Positions 1 through 8,160 of a DNA stretch of 48,151 nucleotides are shown here, one piece after another. Origin of the DNA: Gammaproteobacteria bacterium (GTDB lineage: Bacteria; Pseudomonadota; Gammaproteobacteria; JAJPIJ01); assembly GCA_022072255.1 (NCBI GenBank), contig JAJVHZ010000093.1:1-48151 (forward strand), read 5' to 3'. Positions within the stretch are counted from its first letter, which is position 1; the number at the start of each line of letters is the position of its first letter. The position numbers and the translations under genes are program-made. Under the pieces are notes generated by a model. That model made no database searches, had not been told where the DNA came from, and saw nothing but the letters and a program-made list of their open reading frames with translations.

Positions 1-2
1 CC

Positions 3-272
3 GAACGCCGGCCGGCGGCCGGGGCGGCGCGCGCCGCCGCCGGCGCGCCGCCGGTGAAGCGGGATCGTCTCGACGTGATCGACGGCATCGGCAGGGTGTA
101 CGAGCAGAAGCTCAATCGCGCCGGCGTCTACACCTATGCGAAGCTCGCCAGCATGAGCGCGCGCCGCATCACCGAGATCATTCAGCCCAGGGAGTGGCAG
201 AAGATCGAGCCGGAGAAATGGGCGCGGGAGGCGGAGAAGCTCGCCAGGAAGGCGGCGGCGAGGAAGCACTGA
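3..272 (+). CDS. Helix-hairpin-helix protein, C-terminal part (truncated by window edge)
   Basis: The reading frame is open from the first bases of the window, so this is probably the end of a longer protein; a GTG at 54 is the first possible internal start. The part before it encodes an Ala/Pro/Gly/Arg linker. The last 70 residues carry a helix-hairpin-helix pattern (LDVIDGIGRVYEQKLNRAGV, then a TYAKLA helix) and end in a Lys/Arg-rich helix. Such modules often bind DNA non-specifically or act as C-terminal docking modules. The stop lies 18 bases before the start of the OmpA-family gene, so the two are probably co-transcribed. The function of the full protein cannot be told from this fragment. 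Confidence 0.6.
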   Translation, partial: ERRPAAGAARAAAGAPPVKRDRLDVIDGIGRVYEQKLNRAGVYTYAKLASMSARRITEIIQPREWQKIEPEKWAREAEKLARKAAARKH

Positions 273-290
273 GGGGAGGGCCGAACGTCC

Positions 291-1496
291 ATGTACTACG
301 TTTCCGTCCAGGACAGCGTGCGGCAGTACGATCGCTTCAAGACCATCGTGGTGATGCTGCTGGTCGCGGTGCTGCTCCCGTTGCTGTGGTTCGGGCGCGA
401 TACCGCGCGCGGGAGCGCGGCTGCCGGCGAAGGCACCGCCACCGAAACCGCACCGCCGCAGCAGGTCGCGGCGCCTGCGCCGCCCGTCACGCTCGATACG
501 CCTGCCGACGGCACCACGTTCGTGACCGACAGCGCGACCCTCATCGGCACCGCCACGCCGGGGGATCGGGTGTTCGTGCTGGTCAACGGGACGAGCGCGG
601 GCGAGGTGCCGGTCGCGGTCGACGGCGGCTGGAGATACGATCTGGCGATGCCGGAGCCGGGGGACTACCGGATCGTCGCGAGGCTGGTCGGGACCGGCGG
701 GGTCGAGAAGGGACTGAGCCACGCGATCATCGTGAGCCGGCTGCCGTCTCTGAAACCGATCTCCACACCGGCCATCGCCGAACCGCAAGCGGATGCCACG
801 GTCGCCGCCGGCGAACTGGAATTCACCGGCACGGGCGAACCCGCCAGGGAGGTGGTACTGGTCGTCGATGGCAAGGAACTCGGCCGCAGTACCGCAGCGC
901 CCGACGGGCGCTGGACGCTCAAGGCGACGCTGGCGGCAGGTGGTCACGACGCCCACGCCTATACCCTGGACGACGCCGGCAACGCGTTGATGTCCAACAC
1001 CGTGCACCTCAGCGTGAGCGGTGAGGCGCCGGTGGCGGCCAGCGCGCAGGGCGCCGAGGGCGACGGCGACGGCGATCGGGTCGCCGACGGCGTGGACCAG
1101 TGCCCGGGGACGCCCGCGGGCGTCGCGGTCGACGAACACGGTTGCCCGCGTGCGGGCGAGACCCTGCTCACGCTCACCGGCGTGACCTTCGAGAACAACA
1201 AGGCCGAGCTCAAGCCCGAGTCGGCCGAGGTGCTGGACCGCGCCATCGAGACGCTCAAGCGCAGCCCTGGCCTCGGCATCGTCATCGAGGGCCATACCGA
1301 CGATCGCGGCGATGCGGATTACAACCTGGAACTGTCGCGCCAGCGTGCGGAATCGGTGCGCCAGTACTTCATCGACCACGGTCTTCCCCAGGAGCGTCTC
1401 GAGGCCGTCGGCAAGGGGGAAACCGAGCCACTCATTCCCAACGACAACGAAGAGGCCCGCCGCAAGAACCGGCGCGTCGAGCTGGTCGTGAAATAG
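291..1496 (+). CDS. Ig-like/TSP3/OmpA-family envelope protein
   Basis: A 401-residue envelope protein. A short N-terminal cytoplasmic tail is followed by a hydrophobic segment (about residues 21-37) that looks like an uncleaved anchor. Two bacterial Ig-like modules follow (about 60-150 and 165-245), then a thrombospondin-type-3-like calcium loop (DGDGDRVADGVDQCPG, near 257), and an OmpA C-terminal peptidoglycan-binding domain from about 290 to the end with GHTDDRGD and NLELSRQRA. The last domain should hold diaminopimelate in the cell wall. The ATG has a strong purine-rich site (GGGGAGGG) upstream. Anchoring by an inner-membrane helix rather than a barrel suggests a periplasm-spanning link between membrane and wall. 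The substrate of the Ig modules is unknown. Confidence 0.85.
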   Translation: MYYVSVQDSVRQYDRFKTIVVMLLVAVLLPLLWFGRDTARGSAAAGEGTATETAPPQQVAAPAPPVTLDTPADGTTFVTDSATLIGTATPGDRVFVLVNGTSAGEVPVAVDGGWRYDLAMPEPGDYRIVARLVGTGGVEKGLSHAIIVSRLPSLKPISTPAIAEPQADATVAAGELEFTGTGEPAREVVLVVDGKELGRSTAAPDGRWTLKATLAAGGHDAHAYTLDDAGNALMSNTVHLSVSGEAPVAASAQGAEGDGDGDRVADGVDQCPGTPAGVAVDEHGCPRAGETLLTLTGVTFENNKAELKPESAEVLDRAIETLKRSPGLGIVIEGHTDDRGDADYNLELSRQRAESVRQYFIDHGLPQERLEAVGKGETEPLIPNDNEEARRKNRRVELVVK

Positions 1497-1590
1497 CCGC
1501 GACGCGCCGCGGCGCCCGACCCGGCAGCGAGATCCCCGTCCCGCGGCCGGGTTTGGGAATCCGCGCCCATATGTTGTAAGCTTTTGTCAA

Positions 1591-1609
1591 GGGTTCGAAC
1601 TGAGAACCC
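1591..1609 (+). promoter_or_regulatory. Small dyad in the cold-shock gene leader
   Basis: GGGTTC (1591-1596) and GAACCC (1604-1609) form a perfect 6-bp inverted repeat about 70 bases before the cold-shock start codon, inside a locally AT-richer stretch. Cold-shock genes often have long structured leaders. Whether this dyad belongs to the mRNA or is an operator is not decided by the sequence. Confidence 0.3.
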
Positions 1610-1677
1610 GTTCGTAAGGGTAGAGGCGTCGGCAATATCAATAAAAAGATCTGGATCAGGTCGGGGAGGAGAGGGGT

Positions 1678-1890
1678 ATGTCCGAGCGCGAGCAGGGTAC
1701 TGTCAAGTGGTTCGACAATGCCAAGGGATACGGATTCATCAAGCGGGAGAATGGCGAGGACGTCTTTGTGCATTTCCGACAGATCCGCGGTGATGGTTTT
1801 CGTTCATTGAAAGACGGTCAGCGGGTCGAGTTCAGTGTGGTGAAGGGCCAGAAGGGACTGCAGGCCGAGGACGTCACCGTCGCCGGCTGA
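1678..1890 (+). CDS. CspA-family cold-shock protein
   Basis: A 70-residue single-domain nucleic-acid chaperone that binds single-stranded RNA and DNA. RNP1-like KGYGFIK and RNP2-like DVFVHF motifs are present, together with the family opening [11 protein letters not shown]. Length is normal for CspA/CspD proteins. A strong ribosome site (GGGGAGGAGAGG) lies just before the ATG. One variation is [13 protein letters not shown] where CspA usually has HFSAI. The gene stands alone on the plus strand with a 180-base leader region. Cold or stationary-phase control is typical of the family but not shown here. Confidence 0.95.
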   Translation: MSEREQGTVKWFDNAKGYGFIKRENGEDVFVHFRQIRGDGFRSLKDGQRVEFSVVKGQKGLQAEDVTVAG

Positions 1891-2028
1891 CGCAGCGGGA
1901 CGGCGCACCGCCGCCCGGCCGTCTGCCAACAGCAGCGTCGTCGCCGTCCGCGCGTTGTACCGCGTGGAGGGGCGCGTTGCGGGAGTCCGATCTTCACGTT
2001 CCATCCAGACTGTGCCCGAGGGCACGCC

Positions 2029-2508
2029 GTGACGCTGCGCATCCTGTTCGTCTGCACCGGGAACATCTGCCGCTCGCCGATGGCCGAGGGCATCATGCGC
2101 TCGTTGCTGGGCCAGACCGGGTTGCTCGACCGCGTCGAGGTCGACTCCGCGGGTATCCAGGCCCGCGAGGGCGAGCCGCCGGATCCCGCCGCGATCGAGA
2201 TCGCCGCCGAGCACGGCATCGACATCAGCGCTCTGCGCGGACGCCAGTTCCAGCTCCGAGATTTCGGGGCGTTCCACCTGATCCTGCCCATGGATCGCGA
2301 GCAGCAGGCACACCTGCGGTTCATCTGCCCGGCGGGCGAGGAGGCCCGGCTGCGCCTGCTCATGAGCTATGCGGCGCCCGGCGAGCCGGCAGACGTGGCG
2401 GATCCCTACAGGCGCCGTCGCAGGGCGTTCCTGCAGGCGTGGCGGGACATCGAACGCGGTTGCAGTGGGGTGCTGCGCTCCGTGCAGGCCCGGCTGGTCG
2501 AGCCGTGA
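2029..2508 (+). CDS. Low-molecular-weight protein tyrosine phosphatase
   Basis: A 159-residue cytoplasmic phosphatase. The P-loop CTGNICRS lies at residues 9-16 with nucleophile Cys9 and Arg15; the general-acid motif DPY lies at 125-127. Start is GTG. In bacteria these enzymes either dephosphorylate BY-kinases of capsule export (Wzb type) or other tyrosine-phosphorylated proteins. The DPY motif is followed by a run of five arginines where Wzb-like proteins usually have an aromatic and glycine, so substrate choice may differ. The window also holds a BY-kinase-like gene 42 kb away, but there is no operon link. It converges on infA. Confidence 0.92.
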   Translation: MTLRILFVCTGNICRSPMAEGIMRSLLGQTGLLDRVEVDSAGIQAREGEPPDPAAIEIAAEHGIDISALRGRQFQLRDFGAFHLILPMDREQQAHLRFICPAGEEARLRLLMSYAAPGEPADVADPYRRRRRAFLQAWRDIERGCSGVLRSVQARLVEP

Positions 2509-2518
2509 ACCGGGCGGT

Positions 2519-2541
2519 GTCGCCCCACGCAGCAGGGCGAC
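2519..2541. terminator. Hairpin between convergent genes, possible bidirectional terminator
   Basis: GTCGCCC (2519-2525) and GGGCGAC (2535-2541) form a perfect 7-bp stem with a 9-base loop, exactly in the 34-base gap between the stop codons of the phosphatase and infA. There is no T tract on either strand, so intrinsic termination would be weak; the position is the main argument. Confidence 0.4.
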
Positions 2542-2542
2542 C

Positions 2543-2761
2543 TCAGCGGCCGCGGAAGGTGATGCGGCCCTTGGTCAGATCGTAGGGCGTCAATTCGACC
2601 GTCACCGTGTCGCCGGTGAGGATGCGGATGTAGTGCTTTCTCATCTTGCCGGAGATGTGCGCGGTGACGACGTGGCCGTTGGCAAGCTCAACCCGGAACA
2701 TGGTGTTGGGCAGGGTCTCGATGACCTTGCCTTCCATCTCTATGTGCTCTTCCTTCGGCAT
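2543..2761 (-). CDS. infA: Translation initiation factor IF-1
   Basis: A 72-residue S1/OB-fold protein that binds the ribosomal A site with IF-2 and IF-3. The sequence starts [19 protein letters not shown] and ends [10 protein letters not shown], matching bacterial IF-1 in length and motifs ([16 protein letters not shown]). An in-frame extension upstream is open but the family start is the ATG at 2761. In many gammaproteobacteria infA lies next to clpA/clpS and aat-bpt. Here the flavoprotein and Prx-Grx genes separate it from bpt, and clpA/clpS are not present. Confidence 0.97.
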   Translation of the reverse strand: MPKEEHIEMEGKVIETLPNTMFRVELANGHVVTAHISGKMRKHYIRILTGDTVTVELTPYDLTKGRITFRGR

Positions 2762-2899
2762 AAGGCTGCGCCGACCCCTCATGAATGAATTGGAACGGCG
2801 CGCATTGTGCCCTAAAGCGCGCGAGCGCGCCAAGTTCCGCGGCGCGGTTCCCTCGCCGGTTCGCGCCGCCCCGTACGCGGCCTCCCGCGGCGCCTGCCG

Positions 2900-4315
2900 T
2901 CACGCCGCGCGCGTGCCGGCCCCTGCAGCCATCAGTTTTCCGTTCGCCTCCCGCAACGCGGTACGCAGACCTTCCTCCACGACCGGGTGGTAGAAGGGCA
3001 TCTGCAGGGCCTGCGCCACGGTGAGCTCGCACTGGATGGCCCACGCCAGCAGGTGCGCGAGGTGTTCGGCGTCCGGGCCGATCATCTCGGCGCCCAGGAG
3101 GCGTCCGGACTTCCTCTCGGCATACAGATGCAGCAGGCCCTTGTTGCGGAGCATGACCCGGCTGCGGCCCTGGTTCTCGAAGCAGACCTCGCCGGTGACG
3201 AAACTTTCGGGCCTCAGGGCGCTGTATCCGGTTCCGACCACGGCGAGTTGGGGATCGGAGAACACCACGCCCATCGTCGCCCGGCGCCGGGCCGGCTGCG
3301 GCCCGTCGTTCCGCGCCGCGTTCTCCCCGGCGATGCGGCCCTCGTCGGCCGCTTCGTGCAGCAGCGGCACGTCGTCGTTGACGTCGCCCGCGATGTAGAT
3401 GCTGCTGTCGCCACAGCGCATCGTCTCGCGATCGAACAGCGGCACGCCGCTGCCGTCGCGCGCGATGCTCAGGTTTTCCAGTCCCAGGTCGTGCACGTTG
3501 GGCTTGCGTCCGACGGCGGCGATCACGAAGTCCACCGTATCGGTGCGCTCGGTGCCGTTGCGATGCACGTATCGTACGGAAACGCCGTCGGCGACCCGCT
3601 CGATGGCGCGCACCTCGGCGGTGGCATCGAGGTAGAACTCCGACTGGAAGGTGCGCGTGGCGTAGGCGCGGACGCCCGGATCCGTGAACGGCCCGACGCT
3701 CTGGTTGCGCCCGAACATCAGCACCTTCACGCCCAGCCGGTGCAACGCCTGGCCGAGTTCGAGCCCGATGACGCCGGCGCCGAACACGGCCACGGACCGC
3801 GGCAGGTCGTCCCAATCGAAGATGTCGTCGTTGACGATCAGGCGATCACCGGCGGCGCGCAGAAACGGTGGCAGGCTCGGCGATGAGCCGGTGGCGATCA
3901 CGGCGCGGCCGAAGCGTACGCGGACGTGATCACTTACGCTGAGGTGGTGGTCGTCGAGGAAGCGCGCGTAGCCCCGCAGCTTCGCCGCGGCCGGTATGGC
4001 CTCCACTCCTTCGAGCACGAAGCCCACGAAGCGATCGCGTTCGGACTTCACGCGCGCCATGACGGCCTTGCCGTCGACACGGACGGTGCCCTCCAGCTTC
4101 AGACCGAACTGCGGCCATTTCTCGACGACGTGCGCGGCCTCCGCGGCGGCGATCAGCAGCTTGCTCGGCATGCAGCCGACGCGGGCGCAGGTGGTCCCGT
4201 AAGGACCGCCTTCGATGATCACCGCCCGCCGGCCGGCCGTGGCGGCGGCGCGATAGGCGGCAAGGCCCGCCGTACCGGCGCCGATGACGGCGACATCCAC
4301 GTTCAGGTCTTTCAT
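2900..4315 (-). CDS. Dihydrolipoamide dehydrogenase-like FAD disulfide reductase
   Basis: A 471-residue flavoprotein of the pyridine-nucleotide disulfide oxidoreductase family. It has an FAD Rossmann motif (GAGTAG, residues 12-17), a redox pair Cys43/Cys48 in TTCARVGCMPSK, a second Rossmann motif (GAGVIGLELG), the FAD motif IAGDVNDD, and the C-terminal His443-Glu448 dyad (HPVVEE). The enzyme should pass electrons from NAD(P)H to a disulfide. No pyruvate or oxoglutarate dehydrogenase genes are nearby, so a standard E3 role is unlikely. It sits directly downstream of the Prx-Grx gene and may reduce its thiol donor, as the glutathione amide reductase of purple sulfur bacteria does. The ATG at 4315 is chosen because the FAD motif follows at once and an AGGAG precedes it; a longer frame upstream lacks family character. 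Confidence 0.85.
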   Translation of the reverse strand: MKDLNVDVAVIGAGTAGLAAYRAAATAGRRAVIIEGGPYGTTCARVGCMPSKLLIAAAEAAHVVEKWPQFGLKLEGTVRVDGKAVMARVKSERDRFVGFVLEGVEAIPAAAKLRGYARFLDDHHLSVSDHVRVRFGRAVIATGSSPSLPPFLRAAGDRLIVNDDIFDWDDLPRSVAVFGAGVIGLELGQALHRLGVKVLMFGRNQSVGPFTDPGVRAYATRTFQSEFYLDATAEVRAIERVADGVSVRYVHRNGTERTDTVDFVIAAVGRKPNVHDLGLENLSIARDGSGVPLFDRETMRCGDSSIYIAGDVNDDVPLLHEAADEGRIAGENAARNDGPQPARRRATMGVVFSDPQLAVVGTGYSALRPESFVTGEVCFENQGRSRVMLRNKGLLHLYAERKSGRLLGAEMIGPDAEHLAHLLAWAIQCELTVAQALQMPFYHPVVEEGLRTALREANGKLMAAGAGTRAA

Positions 4316-4469
4316 CACGACAACGCTCCTGGAGTTGAACCCGCACGAACCGGCCATGCGGTTTGAATTCCATCTTGCGCAAGCCCGCCGGGAGGGGCGG
4401 CGGGAGCGCGGCAGGTCTTCGGCCGCGATACTCGCCGCATTCCCCGGGGCGGGCCTGCGCGGCGTTGCC

Positions 4470-5216
4470 TCAGGCGGCCTTCTTCGCGGACTTCGCCCAT
4501 TGCTCCAGCGCTTCCAGCCCGCCGATGTGCTCACCGTCGATGAATACCTGCGGAACCGTCTGCTCGCCGCTCACTGCGCCCACGACACGGCTGCGCGTGG
4601 TGTGCGGCAGCGGCACCTCCGCGTAAGCGTAGCCGAGATCGGACAGCAGCGCCTTGGCCTGGGCGCAGTACTGGCAGCCTGCGCGGGTGAAGATCGCCAC
4701 CTGCGCCGGCCTCTTCGCCTTCGGATTGACGTACTCGAGCATGGTGTCGGCGTCGGAGACCTCGAACGGGTCGCCCGGCCGGTCCGGCTCGATGAACATC
4801 TTCTGAACGACGCCGTCCTTCACCAGCATCGAATAGCGCCAGGAGCGCTTGCCGAAACCGAGGTCGGCCTTGTCGACCAGCATGTCCATGCCCTCGGTGA
4901 ACTCGCCGTTGCCGTCCGGGATGAGGACTACGTTTTCGCACTCCTGATCCCTGGCCCACTCGTTCATGACGAAGGTGTCATTGACGGAGACGCAGATGAT
5001 CGAGTCCACGCCGTTGGCGAAGAACGCCGGCGCCAGCTCGTTGTAGCGCGGCAGGTGCGTGGAAGAACAGGTCGGCGTGAATGCTCCCGGCAGCGAGAAG
5101 ACGACCACGGTCCTGCCGTCGAAGAGCTGCCCGGTGGTGACGGTCTTCCACTCGTTGTTCTCACGGACCCGGAATGCGACGTTGGGCACGCGCTGGCCTT
5201 CACGACTCTTGAACAT
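4470..5216 (-). CDS. Hybrid peroxiredoxin (Prx5)-glutaredoxin peroxidase
   Basis: A 248-residue thiol peroxidase. The N-terminal Prx5 domain (about 1-165) has PGAFTPTC with peroxidatic Cys50. The C-terminal glutaredoxin domain (about 172-245) has CQYC at 181-184 and the glutathione-site motif TVPQVF (220-225). Fused enzymes of this kind reduce H2O2 and alkyl peroxides with glutathione, or glutathione amide in Chromatiaceae, using the attached Grx. The gene is followed on the same strand by the flavoprotein reductase after about 150 bases. The promoter region carries an OxyR-like half-site, fitting peroxide induction. Cytoplasmic, no signal peptide. Confidence 0.96.
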   Translation of the reverse strand: MFKSREGQRVPNVAFRVRENNEWKTVTTGQLFDGRTVVVFSLPGAFTPTCSSTHLPRYNELAPAFFANGVDSIICVSVNDTFVMNEWARDQECENVVLIPDGNGEFTEGMDMLVDKADLGFGKRSWRYSMLVKDGVVQKMFIEPDRPGDPFEVSDADTMLEYVNPKAKRPAQVAIFTRAGCQYCAQAKALLSDLGYAYAEVPLPHTTRSRVVGAVSGEQTVPQVFIDGEHIGGLEALEQWAKSAKKAA

Positions 5217-5276
5217 GCTACTGGCTCATCGCAGGTTGAATGGTTTCGAGCGATGCGCTCGATCAACGCCTGCAAG

Positions 5277-5304
5277 ACTAAAGGCCAGGGTCGCGTAGGT
5301 CCAA
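5277..5304 (-). promoter_or_regulatory. Candidate sigma-70 promoter of the Prx-Grx gene
   Basis: On the minus strand TTGGAC (5299-5304) and TTTAGT (5277-5282) are separated by 16 bases and would start the transcript near 5270, about 55 bases before the start codon. The region is much richer in A/T than its surroundings. The leader contains a perfect 7-bp hairpin (TCGAGCG, loop ATG, CGCTCGA; 5246-5262). Both hexamers are imperfect. Confidence 0.45.
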
Positions 5305-5312
5305 AGAGAAAT

Positions 5313-5327
5313 TTAGATAAAAGCTAT
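5313..5327 (-). promoter_or_regulatory. OxyR-like half-site upstream of the Prx-Grx gene
   Basis: The minus strand reads ATAGCTTTTATCTAA, matching the OxyR core ATAG-x-T-xxx-A-x-CTAT at nine of ten fixed positions. It lies 8 bases upstream of the proposed -35 box, a normal activator position. Only one of the two tandem half-sites of the full consensus is evident. Confidence 0.4.
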
Positions 5328-5405
5328 TAATTCATTTAATTGATAGAAAACGCCAATCGTCGCCACGGTTGCGCAGGGGGCAAGGCGGGTGCGGCGGGGA
5401 CGCCG

Positions 5406-6161
5406 TCATTCGGCGGCGGCCGCGGGGGTGCGCGCGGCCGGCACCGGCGGCTCCCTGGTCCACTTGCCGCTCCAGAAATACTCCATCGGCTGGTACGCCA
5501 CCTTGTAGCTCATCTTGCGGCAATCGCGGATCCAGTAGCCCATGTACAGCCACTTCACGCCTGCCGCCCGCGCCGCGAGGATCTCGTGCAACACCGCGAA
5601 CTTGCCGAGGCTGCGCGCCGGGTAATCCGGGTCGTAGTAGGTGTAGACCGCCGAATAGGCGTCCGCCATCACGTCGACCACGGCAACGGCAACGAGGCGG
5701 TCCTCCAGCCGCATCTCGTGGAAATGCGTGCTCGACCAGCTTGCGGTGAGAAATTCCAGGTATTGCTGCGGCGTCGGATTGTCCATGCCGCCGCCGGAGT
5801 GCCGCCCGGAGAGATAACGCTGGTACAGCGTGAAATGCTCGTCGCTGTAACGCGCGGGGACCGCGCGCACGCTGAGATCGCCGTTCGCCTTCAGGGCGCG
5901 CCGCTGGTGGCGGTTGGGCTCGAATTCCGCGACCGGCAAGCGCACCGGGACGCAGGCGCGGCAGCCCTGGCAATGCGGGCGGTAGAGATGCTCGCCGCTG
6001 CGGCGGAAGCCGTGTGCGGAGAGCAGTCCGTAGACCACGTCGTTCTTGGGTATGCCCGGATCGGCAAACAACGTCACCGCCTGCCGTCCCGGCAGGTAGC
6101 TGCACGCGTGCGGGGGCGTGGTGTAGAAGTTCAGCGATGCGGTGCGCGTCGGTTTGTTCAT
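5406..6161 (-). CDS. bpt: Aspartate/glutamate leucyltransferase
   Basis: A 251-residue aminoacyl-tRNA-protein transferase that adds leucine to N-terminal Asp or Glu, making an N-degron for ClpS/ClpAP. Family marks are the N-terminal cysteine cluster [12 protein letters not shown], the YQRYLSGRH segment and the C-terminal [15 protein letters not shown] motif. Its start overlaps the stop of aat by four bases, so the two N-end-rule transferases are translationally coupled. The last residues are a poorly conserved Ala/Pro tail. Confidence 0.95.
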   Translation of the reverse strand: MNKPTRTASLNFYTTPPHACSYLPGRQAVTLFADPGIPKNDVVYGLLSAHGFRRSGEHLYRPHCQGCRACVPVRLPVAEFEPNRHQRRALKANGDLSVRAVPARYSDEHFTLYQRYLSGRHSGGGMDNPTPQQYLEFLTASWSSTHFHEMRLEDRLVAVAVVDVMADAYSAVYTYYDPDYPARSLGKFAVLHEILAARAAGVKWLYMGYWIRDCRKMSYKVAYQPMEYFWSGKWTREPPVPAARTPAAAAE

Positions 6162-6874
6162 GAGCCTACCAGGGGGCCGCGCCAGGCACGCGGATCCGGC
6201 GGCACGGTACAGGCGTTTTCTAGCATGCTCGCGAAAGTTTTGCGAGGGATGGGTTCAGCGCCAAGACTGGCGAGGTGTTCGGTGTGTACCTGGCAGTCGA
6301 TCAGCACGTAACCCCACTCCCGCAGCCACCCGCAAAGCTGAACGAGCGCGACCTTGGAGGCATCGGTGTGGCGGGAGAACATGGACTCGCCGAAGAACAC
6401 CAGTCCGATGGCCACCCCGTACAGTCCGCCCGCGAGCTCGCCGTCGTGCCAGCACTCGATGCTGTGCGCGTGGCCTTTCAGGTGCAGGGCCTGGTAGGCG
6501 GCCGACATGTCGCGCGTGATCCAGGTGCCGCCACCGTCACGGCGCGCGGTGGCGCAGCCGGCCAGCACGCCCTGGAAATCGCGGTCGAAGGTGACCTTGA
6601 AATCGCCGCGCTCGAGCCGGCGCCTCAGGCTGCGCCCGACATGCACGCGGTCGGGCCGCAGCACGGTCCGCGGATCCGGGCTCCACCACAGGATCGGCTG
6701 GCCGTCGCTGTACCACGGAAAGATGCCGTGGCGGTACGCCGCCAGCAGGCGGGAGACGCTCAGGTCGCCGCCGGCGGCGAGCAGGCCGTCGGGGTCCGAC
6801 AGCGCGAGCTCGAGCGGCGGGAAATCCTGTGCATAGGTCTGCGTGCTGAACCAGAACAGCGGCGTCGACTTCAC
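6158..6874 (-). CDS. aat: Leucyl/phenylalanyl-tRNA-protein transferase
   Basis: A 238-residue enzyme that adds Leu or Phe to N-terminal Arg and Lys, marking proteins for ClpS/ClpAP. The family signature [18 protein letters not shown] and the central [19 protein letters not shown] are intact. Length is normal. The gene overlaps both neighbours by four bases (ATGA type), forming a tight GNAT-aat-bpt operon on the minus strand. Confidence 0.96.
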   Translation of the reverse strand: MKSTPLFWFSTQTYAQDFPPLELALSDPDGLLAAGGDLSVSRLLAAYRHGIFPWYSDGQPILWWSPDPRTVLRPDRVHVGRSLRRRLERGDFKVTFDRDFQGVLAGCATARRDGGGTWITRDMSAAYQALHLKGHAHSIECWHDGELAGGLYGVAIGLVFFGESMFSRHTDASKVALVQLCGWLREWGYVLIDCQVHTEHLASLGAEPIPRKTFASMLENACTVPPDPRAWRGPLVGS

Positions 6875-8064
6875 GGCAGCGACCCGCCGTTCCGTGCGCC
6901 CCTGCGGTAGGGCGAATGGGCGTCCAGTTCGCCGAGGTACCGGTCAACGGCGATCCGCTCGCGATGCAGGAAGTCGGCGACCGCGCCGCGGAAGCCGGGA
7001 TCGCGCAGCCAGTGCACCGAGCAGGTCCGTACCGGGTTGAAGCCGCGCGCCAGCTTGTGCTCGCCCTGCGCGCCGGCGTCGAGCCGGCTGAGGCCGTGCC
7101 GGATGCAGTACTCGACGGTTGCGTAATAGCACAGCTCGAAGTGCAGGTGCCGGACGAAACGGCTGCATCCCCAGTGACGGCCGTACAGCGTGCGCGCGCC
7201 GCGCATCGCGAATGCGCCGCCGACGTACTCGCCGTGCTGGCGCGCCAGCAACAGCAGGACGGCGCCCGGCATGGCGCGGCCCAGCGAGCGGAAAAAGGCC
7301 AGCGTGAATCGCGGTTCGCCCCACTTGCGCTCGAAGGTCGAACAATAAAGCCGGTGCAGGACGGACCACTGCTCCTCGCTGATCGCGCCCCCGGGGAGGA
7401 CCTCGATCTCGATCCCGCCGGCGGCGACGTCGCGGCGCTCACGGCGCAGTTGCTTGCGATGCCTGGAATCCAGGACGTCGAGAAAGTCGGCGAAGTCGCG
7501 GTAGCCCGCGTTGTGCCAGTGATACTGGACGCCCACGCGCCGCAGGGCGGTTCCGCCGCCGGTCAGCACCGCGGCGGCGGGCTCCTCCGGGAACAGGCAG
7601 TGCAATGACGACAGCCCCCATTCCCGCATGAGCTCCTCGGCGCGGGCGAAGAGCTGACGGGTGAGGGTGGCGCGCTGCCGCTCCTCGGCGACCAGCACGC
7701 GTGGTCCGGTGACGGGCGTGAAAGGGATGGCGCTGACCAGCTTCGGGTAGTAGCGGCCGCCGGCGCGCTGATAGGCCTCGGCCCACGACCAGTCGAAGAC
7801 GAACTCGCCGTGCGAATTCTCCTTCAGGTACAGCGGCAGGGCGCCCACCAGGCGACCGCCGGCGCGGGCCAGCAGGTGCACGGGGATCCAGCCGTGCGGA
7901 CGCAGGCAGTCATGCACCTCCAGGCCGTGCAGGAAGTCGTGCCGCAGGAAGGGGTAGTCGGGGTCGACCATGCGATCCCAGTCCTCCCGCCTCACGGTGC
8001 CCAGACCGCGGGCGATTTCGATGGCCGGGCTCGGGCCAGGGTCGAGATCGATTTTGGGCTGCAT
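6871..8064 (-). CDS. DUF482/FemAB-like GNAT-fold acyltransferase
   Basis: A 397-residue protein of the DUF482 (COG3146) family, related in fold to GNAT and FemAB aminoacyl or acetyl transferases. Family features include [14 protein letters not shown] near the N-terminus, [30 protein letters not shown], and the C-terminal [30 protein letters not shown] split across the last third. The substrate is not established; COG3146 is labelled peptidoglycan-related only by similarity. It overlaps aat by four bases. FemAB proteins use aminoacyl-tRNA, like Aat and Bpt, which makes the linkage suggestive. Start ATG at 8064. Confidence 0.85.
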   Translation of the reverse strand: MQPKIDLDPGPSPAIEIARGLGTVRREDWDRMVDPDYPFLRHDFLHGLEVHDCLRPHGWIPVHLLARAGGRLVGALPLYLKENSHGEFVFDWSWAEAYQRAGGRYYPKLVSAIPFTPVTGPRVLVAEERQRATLTRQLFARAEELMREWGLSSLHCLFPEEPAAAVLTGGGTALRRVGVQYHWHNAGYRDFADFLDVLDSRHRKQLRRERRDVAAGGIEIEVLPGGAISEEQWSVLHRLYCSTFERKWGEPRFTLAFFRSLGRAMPGAVLLLLARQHGEYVGGAFAMRGARTLYGRHWGCSRFVRHLHFELCYYATVEYCIRHGLSRLDAGAQGEHKLARGFNPVRTCSVHWLRDPGFRGAVADFLHRERIAVDRYLGELDAHSPYRRGARNGGSLP

Positions 8065-8100
8065 GTTGAATACGGAATCCTGCGCGCCGGCGCTCGAATT

Positions 8101-8129
8101 TTGACAATACGGCAGCGGTATCGTTTAGT
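8101..8129 (+). promoter_or_regulatory. Sigma-70 promoter of the deacetylase-fold gene
   Basis: A perfect -35 TTGACA (8101-8106), a 17-base spacer and a -10 TTTAGT (8124-8129) give a good housekeeping promoter, with a start near 8136 and about 25 bases of leader before the GTG at 8161. It lies in the divergent gap with the DUF482-aat-bpt operon. Confidence 0.65.
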
Positions 8130-8160
8130 GTCAGTGTACCCGTTTGCCGTTGAGACAAAT

